Shown here: positions 47,155 to 59,368 of the stretch, in pieces | Numbering within the stretch: the stretch's first letter is position 1 | Layout of the letters: every line of letters begins with the position of its first letter | Assembly: GCA_963681505.1 (NCBI GenBank) | Contig: OY811983.1 | Location: 3,144,615-3,208,614 of the forward strand | From: Eunapius fragilis | Lineage: Eukaryota > Porifera > Demospongiae > Spongillida > Spongillidae | Direction: 5' to 3' | DNA: 64,000 nucleotides | The notes under the pieces: model-generated | What the model was told of the DNA's origin: nothing | Database searches by the model: none | Seen by the model: only the letters and a program-made list of their open reading frames with translations | Position numbers and translations under genes: made by a program

Positions 47155-47690
47155 TATAAACCTTCCGGTAGACATCCTGTTTCTCCAGAAAACCCCTCTT
47201 CACTGCTATTGTAATTTGCTTTCTGAACCCATTGCTTTTGTTCTCCTCTTTCAATAATACTAGGTCTTAATGCATCCAATCTTGACCAAATCCTCCTGCC
47301 AAACAGTTTGCACCACACAATTGCTCTTAAGGAATTGTCTAAACTTTAAAGCAAGAGACATTATCCATCATCCTCTATCTGGAAGTCCATACCATGCAAA
47401 AATTGTTCTTAGCCTCTAGATAATTGCCTCATTCTTGTCCATCAGTCTTTGGGTGTGCATCTATGACTACCAAGAGCCTTTGACCAAGGACAGGGTCAGG
47501 CTGGACAGCATAATCATTGTGAATATCCATTCCAGGGCCCTTTATATGATTACAAGAGAGCCAGGCCTTTTGGCTTAGACTGAGGTATGGTTTAAAGGTT
47601 TTCATCTTCAGGGTTCAGGACATAAGTAAACTTTACAAGAAGGTTGCCAGCTGGCTTCAAAAAGCCAATGATCTCATGAATTTTTTCAAT
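47155..47690 (-). pseudogene. Ty3/gypsy retrotransposon integrase relic
   Basis: Reading the minus strand across three frames, I see the order expected for a Ty3/gypsy integrase core: a DIHNDYA block and LLVVIDAHPK (catalytic first Asp region), then LRTIFAWYGLPD, a DN.F-like remnant, FRQFLKSN and VQTVWQ, and finally a RGFLEKQDVYRKVYN segment like the post-integrase module. Stops and frameshifts separate the blocks, so it is dead. No LTRs or reverse transcriptase were identified nearby. The lower edge abuts a poly-C run. Confidence 0.7.
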
Positions 47691-48350
47691 TAAGGAAAGG
47701 ACATTGCATTCTATTACCTATTACCCCATTCAACACGTCCATGGGTATGCATACCCCTGCATGGTGGCCATTTTAGTGTTATGTAGCTAGGAATTGAATT
47801 CAACAATGTTAAGCGAGCCAGGGACAACACGTCAGACTAGCAGGAGTAGGTACAGGAAATGATGGTGGGTGTGTTAGAATCCAGATATTGCAACAAAATC
47901 GAAACCCAAGAGAGTAGGTTCCATATAGAAATGATGTGGTGTGATAAATGTCATTAAATAGTAATGAGAGCATGCAGTGTCCTGTCAATGATTATTTTTC
48001 AAGCCATTGAGAATGGAAAAACATCATAGGGCAGCTATAGCAAAGTTAGCACATTGTTTGTAAAAGCCAGCTATCTATACTTAGATGAGGACAATGAATT
48101 TGATTATGTGCATTAGCCACAAGCGGAGGATGCATGCAACAGTACATGCTTGTTCACAATGTAGGAATAATGCGAAAAGGATTCTGCACAACACACTGGT
48201 TGTCACGAATTAGCTTGTGGCTACTCCAAAACATGTCATCTTTACCTGCTTAATCCATGCAGCTGTAAGCACTGAATTAGTCATGCATGCATGCTTTCTC
48301 TGCTGCCATGTAGATGATATGATATGGGCACAAAGGACTTAGGGAAGTGA
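47691..48350. other. No recognised feature
   Basis: AT-rich unique-looking sequence without a supported gene or repeat. Confidence 0.4.
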
Positions 48351-48355
48351 AAATA

Positions 48356-48752
48356 ACTCTGATGATCTTTATAGGGAAGAGAACATAACTCCGATGATAC
48401 AGGGAAAGGAACACAACTCCGATGATATAGGGAAGGGAACATAACTCCGATGATATAGGGAAGAGAACATAACTCAGATGATATAGGGAAGGGAACATAA
48501 CTCCAATGATATAGGACTCCAATGATATAGGGAAGGAATCATAACTCCAATGATATAGGGAAAGGAACTTAACTCCGATGATACAGGGAAGGGAACATAA
48601 CTCCGATGATATAGGGAAGGGAACATAACTCCGATGATATAAAGAAGGGAACATAACTCCGATGATATAAAGAAGGGAACATAACTCCGATGATATAGGG
48701 AAGGGATCATAACTCCAATGATATAGGGAAGGGAACATAACTCCGATGCACA
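48356..48752. repeat. 28-bp minisatellite
   Basis: About 14 copies of GAACATAACTCCGATGATAT plus AGGGAAGG, some shortened. It yields a spurious repetitive minus-strand frame (PSLYHRSY units). Confidence 0.95.
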
Positions 48753-48884
48753 TGTGCATATCATCTAGATCAACATTGATAACATAGTCAATAATAAACA
48801 TATGATAGTACAGTGTACACAGGTGTGCACACTGCAACAATAAAGTACCTGTGCTCCACACACAAGCAAAAGATGAGGTAGATA

Positions 48885-48969
48885 TAGCCTCGTCCCCAGG
48901 ATTAAAGTTACGGGAGCTATTTTTCCCTCCCTTAACTTGAATATAAAATAGGGTCTGGGGACGAGGCTA
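48885..48969. mobile_element. 85-bp MITE with 9-bp target duplication
   Basis: Perfect 15-bp inverted ends TAGCCTCGTCCCCAG / CTGGGGACGAGGCTA, flanked on both sides by AGGTAGATA (48876-48884 and 48970-48978). A 9-bp duplication is typical of Mutator-like elements. The interior is 55 bp, with no coding capacity. Confidence 0.85.
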
Positions 48970-48978
48970 AGGTAGATA

Positions 48979-50898
48979 GCTAGGGCATGATGCCCACTAT
49001 ATTCTTTGTGATTGATTATTTTAGATAATGTTCACATGTTGGAATTCCATTGAAAGTGCAAAATAAAGTGAAGTGTGAACATATGTTCACACTTATTAAG
49101 TATATGTCACAAATAACATGTTAATTTAAACAACACATAACATGTTATGTGGTGATGGTTTAATATAAGCATTCTTTGGAATTTTAAAAATCATTTACCA
49201 TCTGGCCAGTACATACAAAGACAGTTAGGTCCTATTTTCTCATTGAAAAAATGTTGTTGCTATCAAGTACAAGGGTTGCAATGACCCTATGGACAATGGT
49301 ATACAGTTTTTGCACTTTCTCATCTATTGTGCCTGAGACATAATGCCAAACTAGACAGATTTAGCAATTAACTCAAAAGTGTAAACTTTTCCTTTCACCC
49401 TCCTCCAGCTCGCTAATACTACTAGGTTGTGGACTGCCATGTCAAATTCTAGGAACTATTGCAATTGAACTAAATACGACTCTGGAACTCATCACAAACA
49501 AAAGCACAGATAATCTGTATATTACCTTTGACTAAGTGTAGTTTTAGTTCTCAGACAAGTCTAAATGATCCCCACCTACCTAGTAATTTAATAAATAACA
49601 CTGCATGTTTGTGGTTGTATGTGTGTGAGTTACGTTTCTTTTTATGTTTTGTTCCTTCCCCATCACATTACTTTTGTGCATACTACAAAAAAAAAATCTT
49701 GACCCTAAGGCCGCCAACGATTAAAACCTTGAAACATGTGTCATCGCGCAATGCAGGACTGTCGAAGCCACCATTGAACAAGTCTGCACCTTGAACCCCT
49801 CGTGACTGTTAGATATATATGCCTATAGCTAGGTAAAATTCTGTACTGTGGTGATTTGTTTAGCAGCTGTCACAGTCATTACACAAGCTTAGTCTCGTAC
49901 CGAGACTGTAAATTGATTGGGTTGACCATATATCCTCCTAGTCTGTTTCCTGGAACAAGCCTTGTGCTTTAGATGCACTTGTAATATGCACTGAAGACTT
50001 TCTATTGCTGACAAGCAAATTTAATTATAGCATCTTTAGCAATTAATTCATATACCATATCACTATTTATAGATACAGCAGCAGCCCAACCCCCTTAATT
50101 GAATGGGCAGGTCACAACAGGATGATGCATTATAGAAACAAAATTTAGTCTCTAAACTGTTTTATCTACTATGACATCAATAACCGAGTGCATTCTACAT
50201 GCTAGTTACATCTGGCTGTTGGCCGTGTGAGGTTGTTGCTAGTCAACACATTTTTAAAATTGTTTGCTAAAAAGGCAGAAAGGGTACTTTATATGCTCTA
50301 CGGTCCTTAAACATCATGTCTACAAAAAACGCTTCTGGGGACAAAAATCGGTTGTTTAAAAGCGTAACTAAAAAAATGGTACGATTTGCATAAATACTAT
50401 TGACCTCAATGCAAGGTATTCAGCATCCAGCTTGGGGTCGAGCATAATGAATTGATGTTTTATAACCATAGACTTCATTCATTAGCAAGTTCCCAGATTT
50501 AAAAAATGGAGATACATCATTGCTAAAAGTCACGAGTGCCATTCTGAATTGTGCACAGTTGCATGCAGGGCATCAACAAGTTCTTCTGGTGGTCACCTGT
50601 TTGTAATGGAATGACCATCTGCTCAAATCATCTTGTTCTAAACCCTATTGCATCCTTCACATAATTTAAAGTGACAATATTTAGCCATACTTCCAACACA
50701 AGCTTAGACAATAGGCAGACCACAGAAAATATAATACCATGCAGACACCTGTGTAGTCATGAAACTGTTACTAACCCATTACTCACAATCACATGTACAG
50801 CCAGCCTAGACCTAAAAATAAACTAGGGTCAAATACAAATGTCTACCATTAAATTTCACATATGAAACATTTCAACACCCTATGTTCAAAAGTACTCC
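48979..50898. other. No recognised gene
   Basis: AT-rich; no conserved frame, array or element identified over about 1.9 kb. It presumably contains the 3' flank of the minus-strand gene ending at 50899. Confidence 0.4.
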
Positions 50899-51387
50899 TC
50901 ACTCCACATATTTCGTCATAAGCTCAAATAGTTCATTGGCAAAGTCTTTGCAATTTGATGACATTATGTTGTATGGTTTCTTCAAGTGTTCAGCGTTTTC
51001 AAACCAGTATATCAGAAAATCTGCATTGCAATGTAATTCTGCACCCCTAATCAACTGAATATTTTTTGGCCTCTGATGAGTCCGAATAACATCTTTAACT
51101 TTATTTTCACTTGTATTTTTCTGGATTGTTATGCCATCAGAATTCTTCTCTAGAGACCAATATGTGCTTTTTGTTTTCAGTACAATAAACTGGTGATTAA
51201 ATACATATTGGGTTAGTTGCCACTGCCACAGAGGGCACTGATATTGCCAGACGAATTCAATGATCCCACCAGCGGTGTATTTTCGAAGTATTGGATTCAT
51301 TTCAGCAAATGTGGCAAAATCCTCCTTCATTCCAACAAAATGTATTCCTTTAAATCCATAACCAAATGCTGCAGCAGAAAATTTTAC
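50899..51387 (-). CDS. Terminal exon of an LRAT/NlpC-like protein
   Basis: A 162-codon exon opening after a TTTCAG acceptor in phase 0 (VKFSAAAFGYGFKG) and running to a stop at 50899. It carries NHQFIVLKTKSTYWSLEKNS, where the His lies at the place of the catalytic His of NlpC/P60-LRAT-type folds, and near the end IMSSNCKDFANELFEL, closely like the NCEHF signature in which Cys is the nucleophile. The spacing and order (His, then Asn-Cys-x-x-Phe) fit a circularly permuted papain-like fold. The family assignment is pattern-based. The 5' exons are not located. Confidence 0.5.
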   Translation of the reverse strand, partial: VKFSAAAFGYGFKGIHFVGMKEDFATFAEMNPILRKYTAGGIIEFVWQYQCPLWQWQLTQYVFNHQFIVLKTKSTYWSLEKNSDGITIQKNTSENKVKDVIRTHQRPKNIQLIRGAELHCNADFLIYWFENAEHLKKPYNIMSSNCKDFANELFELMTKYVE

Positions 51388-51489
51388 CTGAAATCAATAT
51401 ATGCATAATAGTAATGATGCACAGTCAGTTATTAATTTCAGCATTACCAACTAGAGCTAGTGCATTGGCATTAATAATGCAAAATGCGT

Positions 51490-51496
<7 letters not shown>

Positions 51497-51540
<44 letters not shown>
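51497..51540. repeat. (CA)n microsatellite
   Basis: About 21 CA units, about 110 bases upstream of the LRAT-like exon acceptor. Confidence 0.95.
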
Positions 51541-51543
<3 letters not shown>

Positions 51544-52689
51544 ATTATCTCGACTCTCAATGCACTTCTGTTCATGAGGCTTTCTGACAACTTTTTTCAT
51601 CTCTAAACAAACCATACAAACTACGTTGGTATAAATGTAATTGGTTGGTGTGCAAGTTAATGAATGTGCTTATTTTGTCTGTGTTGGTGGTGGTGTACCT
51701 GCGTGCATGGCCAGTTTCTGTTAGAAACATAAATTCGGTAACTTAAATTCAGTTAGTAACTTAAATTCAGTTGCTGTCTATGACCCTGGAAAGGCTTTTG
51801 TTAAAACAGGATATATGGAACGTTCTATGGGAAAATGGGTCTTGTGGATTTATATATATAGTATAGAAAGCAAATATAACGCTATCGGGTTCCTATTTTT
51901 AAGCAACATACCACACCATCACTATATGTGAAAATCATTAAATGTCTAATTCACTGGCGCGAACCAGCGGCCGGGAAACTGTGCAAGCACTTTGCAGAGC
52001 TATATCTCCGTAACGGATAGAGTAAAAATTAACGAACAGAACAAATCAATAGCGACAGGACCCTTCTACGTACGTACCGAATTCGAACCGATTTGGACGC
52101 TCCGACTTGAAGATGTGGCCGTTTAAAACCCTATGGGGTATCGGACCTTGTAACGTTGGTGCTCCGCATGAGTAACACCAAAATGGATTTTCACATATAG
52201 TAACGGTGTGCTGTGCGCGCGGAAGGTATATCGATTTGCTTTTTATATAAATCCACAATAATTTAGAACGTGATATGCAGGGGGTCGGTTACCATAAATG
52301 ACATTCATATTATTGATGACGTTTCGCGGTAATTAAGTTATTGTAAAACGTCATCCCACAATTGTGACAACAGCACGCACGAGTGCGACAGTGCGAAATG
52401 GGACAATGGCCCCTGCTCGCGCGCTCGTTTAACATGTGATAGGAAGCGAGCGCGCACAATGTGTCTTCGTTTGATTCTGTGCAAAATAATGGGGCAATAG
52501 CCACCGCTGATCGATAGCAGCCGCTTAAAACGACATGAGGGTTCCATTGTAAACGAACTGTATAAAACAATGGGGTGTATGCGCTGCTCTCTCAATGCAG
52601 GGTTAGTACTGTACATATAAGCAAGCATATTACATTGCACACTGCATGTGCAGCTTTCCTTTGTGGTTGATGACGCACCACCTGTTATG

Positions 52690-52977
52690 ACAAGTAAAGA
52701 AAAACATTCTCTAACGAGAAGGTTGGTGGGATATCGGAATTGGAGGCAATGGTGGTGTTAAAAGGAAGGGAACAAGGTTTTGAGGAAAGGGTAATGAGAC
52801 AAAAATCCTATATTTAGCACGCGTAAATGTAACAGAACCAAAAGAAGTGCTAAATATAGCATTTTTGTCTCATTACCCTTTCCTCAAAACCTTGTTCCCT
52901 TCCTTTTAACACCACCATTGCCTCCAATTCCGATATCCCACCAACTTTCTCGTTAGAGAATGTTTTTCTTTACTTGT
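52690..52977. mobile_element. Foldback/MITE family D, copy 1: 131-bp arms
   Basis: Two nearly perfect inverted arms, 52690-52820 and 52847-52977, each 131 bp, around a 26-bp loop. Arms start ACAAGTAAAGAAAAACATTC. As RNA or single-stranded DNA this would form one long hairpin. The end sequence AACATTCTCTA..GAGAA.GTTGGT is shared with the copy at 59369-59573. Confidence 0.88.
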
Positions 52978-53024
52978 TTCCTCTATTTTTTAATTACCAT
53001 TTTTTATCGATTATTAATACTGGC

Positions 53025-53070
53025 AAATGCCCCCCCCCCCCCCCACCCCCACCCCCACCCCTCCCCCCTC
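53025..53070. repeat. Poly-C and CCCCCA tract
   Basis: C run followed by CCCCCA units just outside the foldback element. Confidence 0.9.
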
Positions 53071-53671
53071 CGCTTCAATTACCGTCACGAGCAGACGCCC
53101 CCTTTTGTTTGGGACCACTGTAAGGAACGCGGGAGAATTCTAACACGTCGTCTGCTCTCCTCTTTTGTTTGCACAATTCTAAATATACGTAAATGTCGCC
53201 ATGGGAACGCTTCTATTTAACACTACGCACTACGTAATGATTACGTATGTCAGTTTTATGCTTTATTCATACATCTGATACTGGAGGATGTCCTTCCAGG
53301 AGATTCTAAAGCGATTGGTATAATTGGCGCTCTTTAAAACCATTCCTATCCGGAGTTATACTCACCCGAGAATTAGAAGAAGAAGAAGAAGACGACGACG
53401 ACGACGGAGAAGAATTGGCATGGGGACGAGGTAAAACACGAACTTTTTTGGCAAACAGTTTGAAGACTGGAACAAAACATCAAAATGACCGCCTTTGCCT
53501 TCTGGATCGATAGGAACAAAGAGCTAAACTATCCGTTTCTTACTACGCTGGTCGCGTTTTTTTAATGATATTCACGACCCGGGTCAATTCCTATATAGGA
53601 ACTACTATCGTAGTTCCTGATAGCAGCAAAAACATGCTATGATAGGCGTACCACATCATTTATGGTAACCG

Positions 53672-54949
53672 TTAATGTCGTAACCTGGAAATTCGGGGTA
53701 ACCCAGAACTTTTTGGATGTCAAAATTCCCGCATTATACTCTAAAACAAATCAAACCGATTGTTAGAGCAACCAGTCAATTTATTTGGCACTTGTCATTA
53801 CAAGATACTTATAAATATAAACAGTTGAAATCTTCATTGTTGCAGATGGTATTCCGTTTGTTCCAAGCTATTTTACTATACAAACAATTGACTTCATATG
53901 TAAACCACTAAACCAATTAAGAGTCGCGTGTACCTCCTATATAGGTATTAATATTGGATTATCTCCGATCCGGTACATGTACATGTCCTATTACGTGTAT
54001 ATTCTCAATAGATCTTTCAGATCGCTTAAAAGCTACAGTTGCACCGGATCGAATTTGCTCGATCGAATCACTATTATACTCATACTAATATCCGTTGTGC
54101 AAACAAAAAACTCCACGGAATTTCGCCCTAAGAAAAAAAATGCTGATACCGATAAGCCACGTGCACTACAGCAGTTCCTGTTAATTTAATGCGTATACGT
54201 ATCTTGTCTCGGGCGCGCGTGTGTACTGTGCCTGCATCTGCGCATGTTTTGGTGTCAATTTCATGTCTCCTGTGCACACATAGGAGTGTCTCTTGTGCAC
54301 AAAGAGGGAGACTGAATCTTGTGTTTAAAGTAATATCTCATCTGCATTCATGCATGAATGCAGGTCCCATGCAAATTTGAGCTTGATTGTCTGTAAGAGA
54401 TACTTCTACGCCTGCATGCATTCCGCTTACTGATCAGTGATGGCATTTTCATGAACCCGTTCATTATATCCCTTTATTTATTTTTCCCTACTCCAGGTCT
54501 TTTACAAGAAATGAAGTATCTACATGCAGCCATTGAATTGGCTTGTCTAGTCATTTCATTAAGCGTTTTGTTATAGAATTGTGTGTTATATAAAAATGTA
54601 CATCTTGTATATAATAACATGCGGTTTTTGGATACTCAGTGGAGCATCTGTTGTAACTTATTTATCTATGCATGAACCTTACAAATGGTTGCAGGAAGTG
54701 GCATCATTTGTAGCAAAGAATATAAGCCATGCACTACCACAGTAGTGTCTAGGTTCAAACATTGTATGAATCTTCAACGCTGTCCATTGAGTTCAAGCCC
54801 ATGGAATGCTTGAGGGTATTATCTTCAATATGGATGCTAGAAGAGTGCCGCCCACTTTTCGGATCGCAAACGAAATTATATATCAGGTTGGCATCCACCA
54901 TCGTTTCCTATTGAGCACCCTTCACAGCACATCTAAGAATCATGCTTGC
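53672..54949. other. No recognised gene
   Basis: Short frames only; none resembles a known family. It may include the 3' part of the piggyBac relic that begins near 54950. Confidence 0.4.
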
Positions 54950-56890
54950 AGTTGCGAACTTGACAGCTTCCATGAGGTTCCGATGTGGAATTTTTGCTTC
55001 CATGAGGTCCCGGTATAGAATTTTGACTTGACATGTCGAGCAGATACAATTCTGTGCACACAAAAGGTATTACTGAGGCCGTTTTCATGAACGTCTGTGG
55101 CACTTTTTCTGAGGACTATGGTTGACTGTGGCTGCCTGGCATCTTGTGTTTTCGCCATGTACAAATATTCTGCTTTTTCTACAAGAGCAGTACAAAAAGC
55201 ACTGACAAACTATGAATGAGACATACATTTTTGGGTGAAATATGTGAAGGCAAGGTAGACATTCACTTCAATTACACCCAACAGGGTCTGAAATGCCCGC
55301 TTTTTCCAATGCAAGGTCCGCCTATTTTCTTCCAGAGCTAGTCCTCCCTGCCGCAGGTGGTTGTGTACATCAACTTTATTAGCGTGAGTGAAATATGTAT
55401 CAACTGTCTCAGTGGTTCTTATATGCCTTTCATACTGCCTAACCTCTTTACCATCTGTTATGGCTACTCGTTTACGAATGATATCAGCAGCATCAACATC
55501 CGAGCCAACCGTGTGAATGAAGAGCTTCTTTGGTGCCGATGGTTTTTTTTTGGACCCGGTGAGCAGTAGCCATTAACCTAAATGCGCCCACAGATCTGCT
55601 TATATGTGGTGAAAAAAGTACAGCAGTTGCTGCACGAACATTTCTTTCATTAGCAAAGGCATGCAACTAAGATACTTCTTTGTGGATTCCCTGTAACCTG
55701 TTTTCACAAGGCCAATAAAATATAGACAATGTTCGTACAAAGCAATAGCAGTGGTTATGCTTGCAAACCATGAGTTGCCAACAATAATTCTCCAACATCC
55801 AAACCACTGCTCAGTAAGCCTTAGCGTGGTTGCTGTGGACATATTCACATGTGGACCAGTGAATTTCTTACATGACATATCTTCTTTAGATTCACAAATC
55901 TCCAAGAACAGCATTATTCCTGTAATGCCATCAGCTACACATGTCATACCCTTGGGTTTCCTCGCTATTTTGGCAACATGTGGCATTCCTTTAGGGTGCC
56001 ATTCCCCCAAACCATACCACATAGACATCATTTCATCCACAAATAATATGTACCCAGCATTGAAGGTATCTGTCATGTGATCATTAAAAATATTAATTAA
56101 GTTTCGAAGTTTGATGAATATCTCATCATGAGATTGAGTTGAGTCATGAAATATCATTATAGACCAAATCTCTTTCCACCGATTTCTTGACATGCCAAAC
56201 TGTTCCCTGTATTTATAGGCTATAAAAACACCATCATCCTCTTCATTCTAATAGTCATTAATAGAGCAACTGACATTGAAATGTGAATAGCAACACTGAA
56301 ACGCCCAAACTTCTGAAGGCTTTATAGCCTTATAAGTTGCGAGTGTTAGGTGCATTAGTCCACTGCAAAATGGAACAAACAAGATGATTTGGAAACATAG
56401 ATTCAAAGCATTGGATAGGTTGCGATTCAGTGTGCATCGATATGGATGAAATAGATGGTTTGACACAAGGATGCATGGCCACTTTACGTGGACATTCTTT
56501 TTTTCGATGTGGCAGCATGCATTCCCACTTTCGGCCATAATTGAATCCAGTTCATCTAAAACGTTGTTGCTTGAAACATCAACACCCATACTCTCTTCAT
56601 CTTCATTTTCATCTTCATCGTCAGATGATGAACTACAATATTCTATGACATCCACTACTGAGGAGGGGCCGGCACTATTTTCGTCGACGTGGGCCTTATT
56701 TGATGCACTACCACTCTCGATCCGGCACTTCAGGTGAAAGTTGTTCAATTTTCTCTTAGACATAGGCAAATCTATATGTTTGTCTGATGTAGATGGATTC
56801 CACCTCACCACACATTTGCTGACATCCCCAGCAGACATTCCCATCACAATGCCATTAACTGTTTTACTTAGATATCCTTTACCAAACAAT
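54950..56890 (-). pseudogene. piggyBac (DDE_Tnp_1_7) transposase relic
   Basis: Read on the minus strand: an acidic N-terminus (56248-56889; SSSSDDEDENEDEE), then the DDE core in 55600-56193 (MSRNRWKEIWSIMIFHDST, YILFVDEMMSMWYG with the first Asp, LYFIGLVKTGYR), then, in another frame, 55223-55552 with KVDVHNHLRQGGLALEE (third Asp) and QTLLGVIEVNVYLAFTYF. The second Asp site reads GNSWFAS where related proteins have GDSWF. There are frameshifts near 56200, at an A/T run near 55550, and an in-frame TAG after MSHS. Inactive copy. Intact ends with TTAA were not identified. Confidence 0.85.
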
Positions 56891-58519
56891 TCCTTGATTT
56901 CTGGAAACTCTGATAGCCTTTAACCATTTAATTTGTTGCTATACAGGAGCCTATTACAGGCCAGCCAGACGGCGTTGTCAAATACAAATCAGAACCACTA
57001 GTACTACAAGCAGCCATTTTCACATGTGATCTACATAAAACCGCAGTGTTGTTGCAACCATCTACAATTAAGTACAAGGCAAAAGAACAGTGTCGCAAAA
57101 AGATGTACTAAAGCTAGAATTGGGCTACAGTGCAGAAGATAATGGTCTTTTAAGTGGTAGGACTAGTTATATTCTTAATCACTTATCAGGTCATCGGGAG
57201 AATGTTCGTTGTAAGATAAATAGCTTTTGTGCAAACAAAGTGCAGACGCGGTATTTCTTTTAAAAGGAGGGGGGGTACTTTGTGCTTATATAACTTTACA
57301 TTGAAGCATATTTGTGACGTGTAATGTGGTACTTCTCTCAGGCAAAGGTAGATAAATATTCAGTACAAATATTGATATTCCACTGGTTGTTATTTGTTGG
57401 TAAATCAAGCTTAAATGAAACCAAAATTGTATTCAGGGTTAACCCCATAATTGTCAGGTAAACCCCAGACTGCAAGACATTAAGTCGACCCCTGACATGT
57501 ATCGTTGTAAACAACACATGCATTATGATAGGGTGTGCTGTACTTTTTCACTGCTGGGTCTCTTGGCTGAAAGACATGAAGTATTCCTATTACATTTTTG
57601 TAGTATGCCATTGCTTCAAAAATGCTTTGGAGACAGAAGTTAATTTCTTTGAGGCCACTGTGTGTGTGGTCTGCATAAGTGCATAACCCTCAAACCAACT
57701 GTTGTAATCAGCTGTCACAGACTGAAGTGCTTTCCCATGCAGAATTAATTGTCCTGTGGATTCAAACTCCATCCTTACAGCAGTTTTTGCGAAGTTGCAA
57801 TGCATTATTTTTATTATAGTCATGGTGCAAAATGCATGCAGAGCTCTACATACAGTCATGATGCACAGCAATATTGCCATAAGGTCAGTGTACACCGTGA
57901 TCAGTTATGATAAGTTTCATTACATACAGATGGAGCATATATAATGCTTCTTACATGGACTTGTATAATTTCACACATAGTTAGGTCTCAGGACAAACAT
58001 CAATGAATGTTGTTTAGAAAAGAGCATATGCCAGGTATTAGAGTTGGTCAGTTCCATCCCATAGAATGAGAATTCAAAACAGAGGATGAAGACACTACAT
58101 GTAGCTACTTTTTACGCAGACTAATCATCATCTCACTGGCTTTTAGAAATACCATTCTCACTACTTGAGATATAATAAAATTTCTACAGCCCGTCGGCCA
58201 TCTTGAAACTCTGTTTCTATGCATTATCACAACACCAGACATATGGACCATTTTTATGCGTCGCAAGATAATTAACTGGAACCGGAGGTGGCCATCTTTG
58301 TGCACAGAAAGTAATTGTAGCTGGTATTGTGTGCGGTAGTTGGGCGTTCCAAGTGTTCTGACCATGACAAATAAGTCGAATACCTGCTGTTATTAACCAC
58401 ATTGGAGGAGATCATGAATGGGAGTTCAGTGAAAGGGAAGTGTCTGCTTCTTGCTGCTCTTTCAATCCAAGACATTACTAATGTCTATGCTAGCAAATAT
58501 TCCTAGCAACCAATACAAA
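56891..58519. other. No recognised gene
   Basis: Contains short frames at 57590-57895 and 58105-58475 (both minus) with no family I can name. They may be remnants of the same transposons as the neighbours. Confidence 0.4.
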
Positions 58520-59135
58520 CAACAGGGTTGAGAATGTAGTTTCTGAAGATGCAGAAGTAATCACAGATGTAGAAGCTATTGAAGATGTAGACATGACAAA
58601 GTGCTCCAAAAGGATTAACAGTACATGCAGAAAAGGTAAGTACTTTGTCTCAAACTGATTTAAGTATATCTTTATTTAGTAGTCAGATCTGCAAGACAAC
58701 GAGGCAATAGTCCTTTTTACACTGGACTGCCAACATTCCAAATACATACGGATGTGTTTGACCATGTAGCTGCTACAGAAACTAATAGACCAAAATTAAA
58801 CAATTCTGAAGAATTCATGCTTATCATTGAGTTGCATTTAAATGCTAGGTAACAAGATCAGGCATGCAGATTTACAGTTTATATATTAACTGCATCTTGA
58901 ATCTTTCTTAAATGGATCGAAGCTAAGTAAGCAAAATCAATCGATGGCCTGAACTAGAGTCTTGTCAAAAGACTATGCCACATTGTTTCCAAGTGGCTGT
59001 TATATTGGATTGCTTTGAAATATACCTCGAACGACCATAAGGTCTACACGCACGTGCATGTACCTGGTCCAACTACATGTATAAGCATTACAACACATTC
59101 ATGCTAAAGTATTACTCGGTATAGCACCTCAACAT
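58520..59135 (+). pseudogene. ISL2EU/DDE_Tnp_4-type transposase relic
   Basis: Plus-strand pieces in the order expected for this IS4-like eukaryotic transposase: an acidic linker (SEDAEVITDVEAIEDVDM), FYTGLPTFQIHTDVFDHVA, RPKLNNSEEFMLIIELHLNA, a degraded QDLA..F block, then [12 protein letters not shown] (catalytic Asp region), TWSNYMYKHYNTF and, in another frame, LLGIAPQHIISYVF. These match the FYTGLP, DCFE and APQG-ISF landmarks of the family. Several stops and frameshifts; inactive. Confidence 0.7.
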
Positions 59136-59368
59136 ATTATTTCATATGTATTTAGGTCAATGCACTGCAGGTTTTTCTAAAACCAAACTAGTTATAGGAA
59201 ACGTGCAGGCCATGTGCATCATGCATCATGTCCCAGGTCTCCTACAACTTCCACCTGGTCAACCTGGCTCATGTATGACAGACCCTCACATTATGGCTCA
59301 GACTATCAGGCGCCCACCGTCAATGACTTTCAGCACAAAAATGGCCCTATGTCAACTGCTCTAAACAT

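Larger units (their letters stand above)
52285..53671. mobile_element. Possible TIR element enclosing the foldback element
   Basis: A perfect 16-bp inverted pair, CGGTTACCATAAATGA at 52285-52300 and its complement at 53656-53671, encloses 1.39 kb. No transposase frame inside. The 288-bp foldback element lies within, suggesting nesting. A 16-bp match alone is modest evidence. Confidence 0.3.

Noticed and set aside
47003..47257. Minus- and plus-strand frames around the poly-C run as a host gene
   Set aside because: The part above 47155 fits the tail of the gypsy integrase relic; the rest lacks support.
53410..53440. Second copy of the CTGGGGACGAGGCTA element end
   Set aside because: Only ATGGGGACGAGGTAA is present, with no inverted partner or duplication nearby.
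55600..56193. Intact piggyBac-like gene
   Set aside because: Only the core is open; N- and C-terminal parts are in other frames, with an in-frame stop and a changed catalytic residue.
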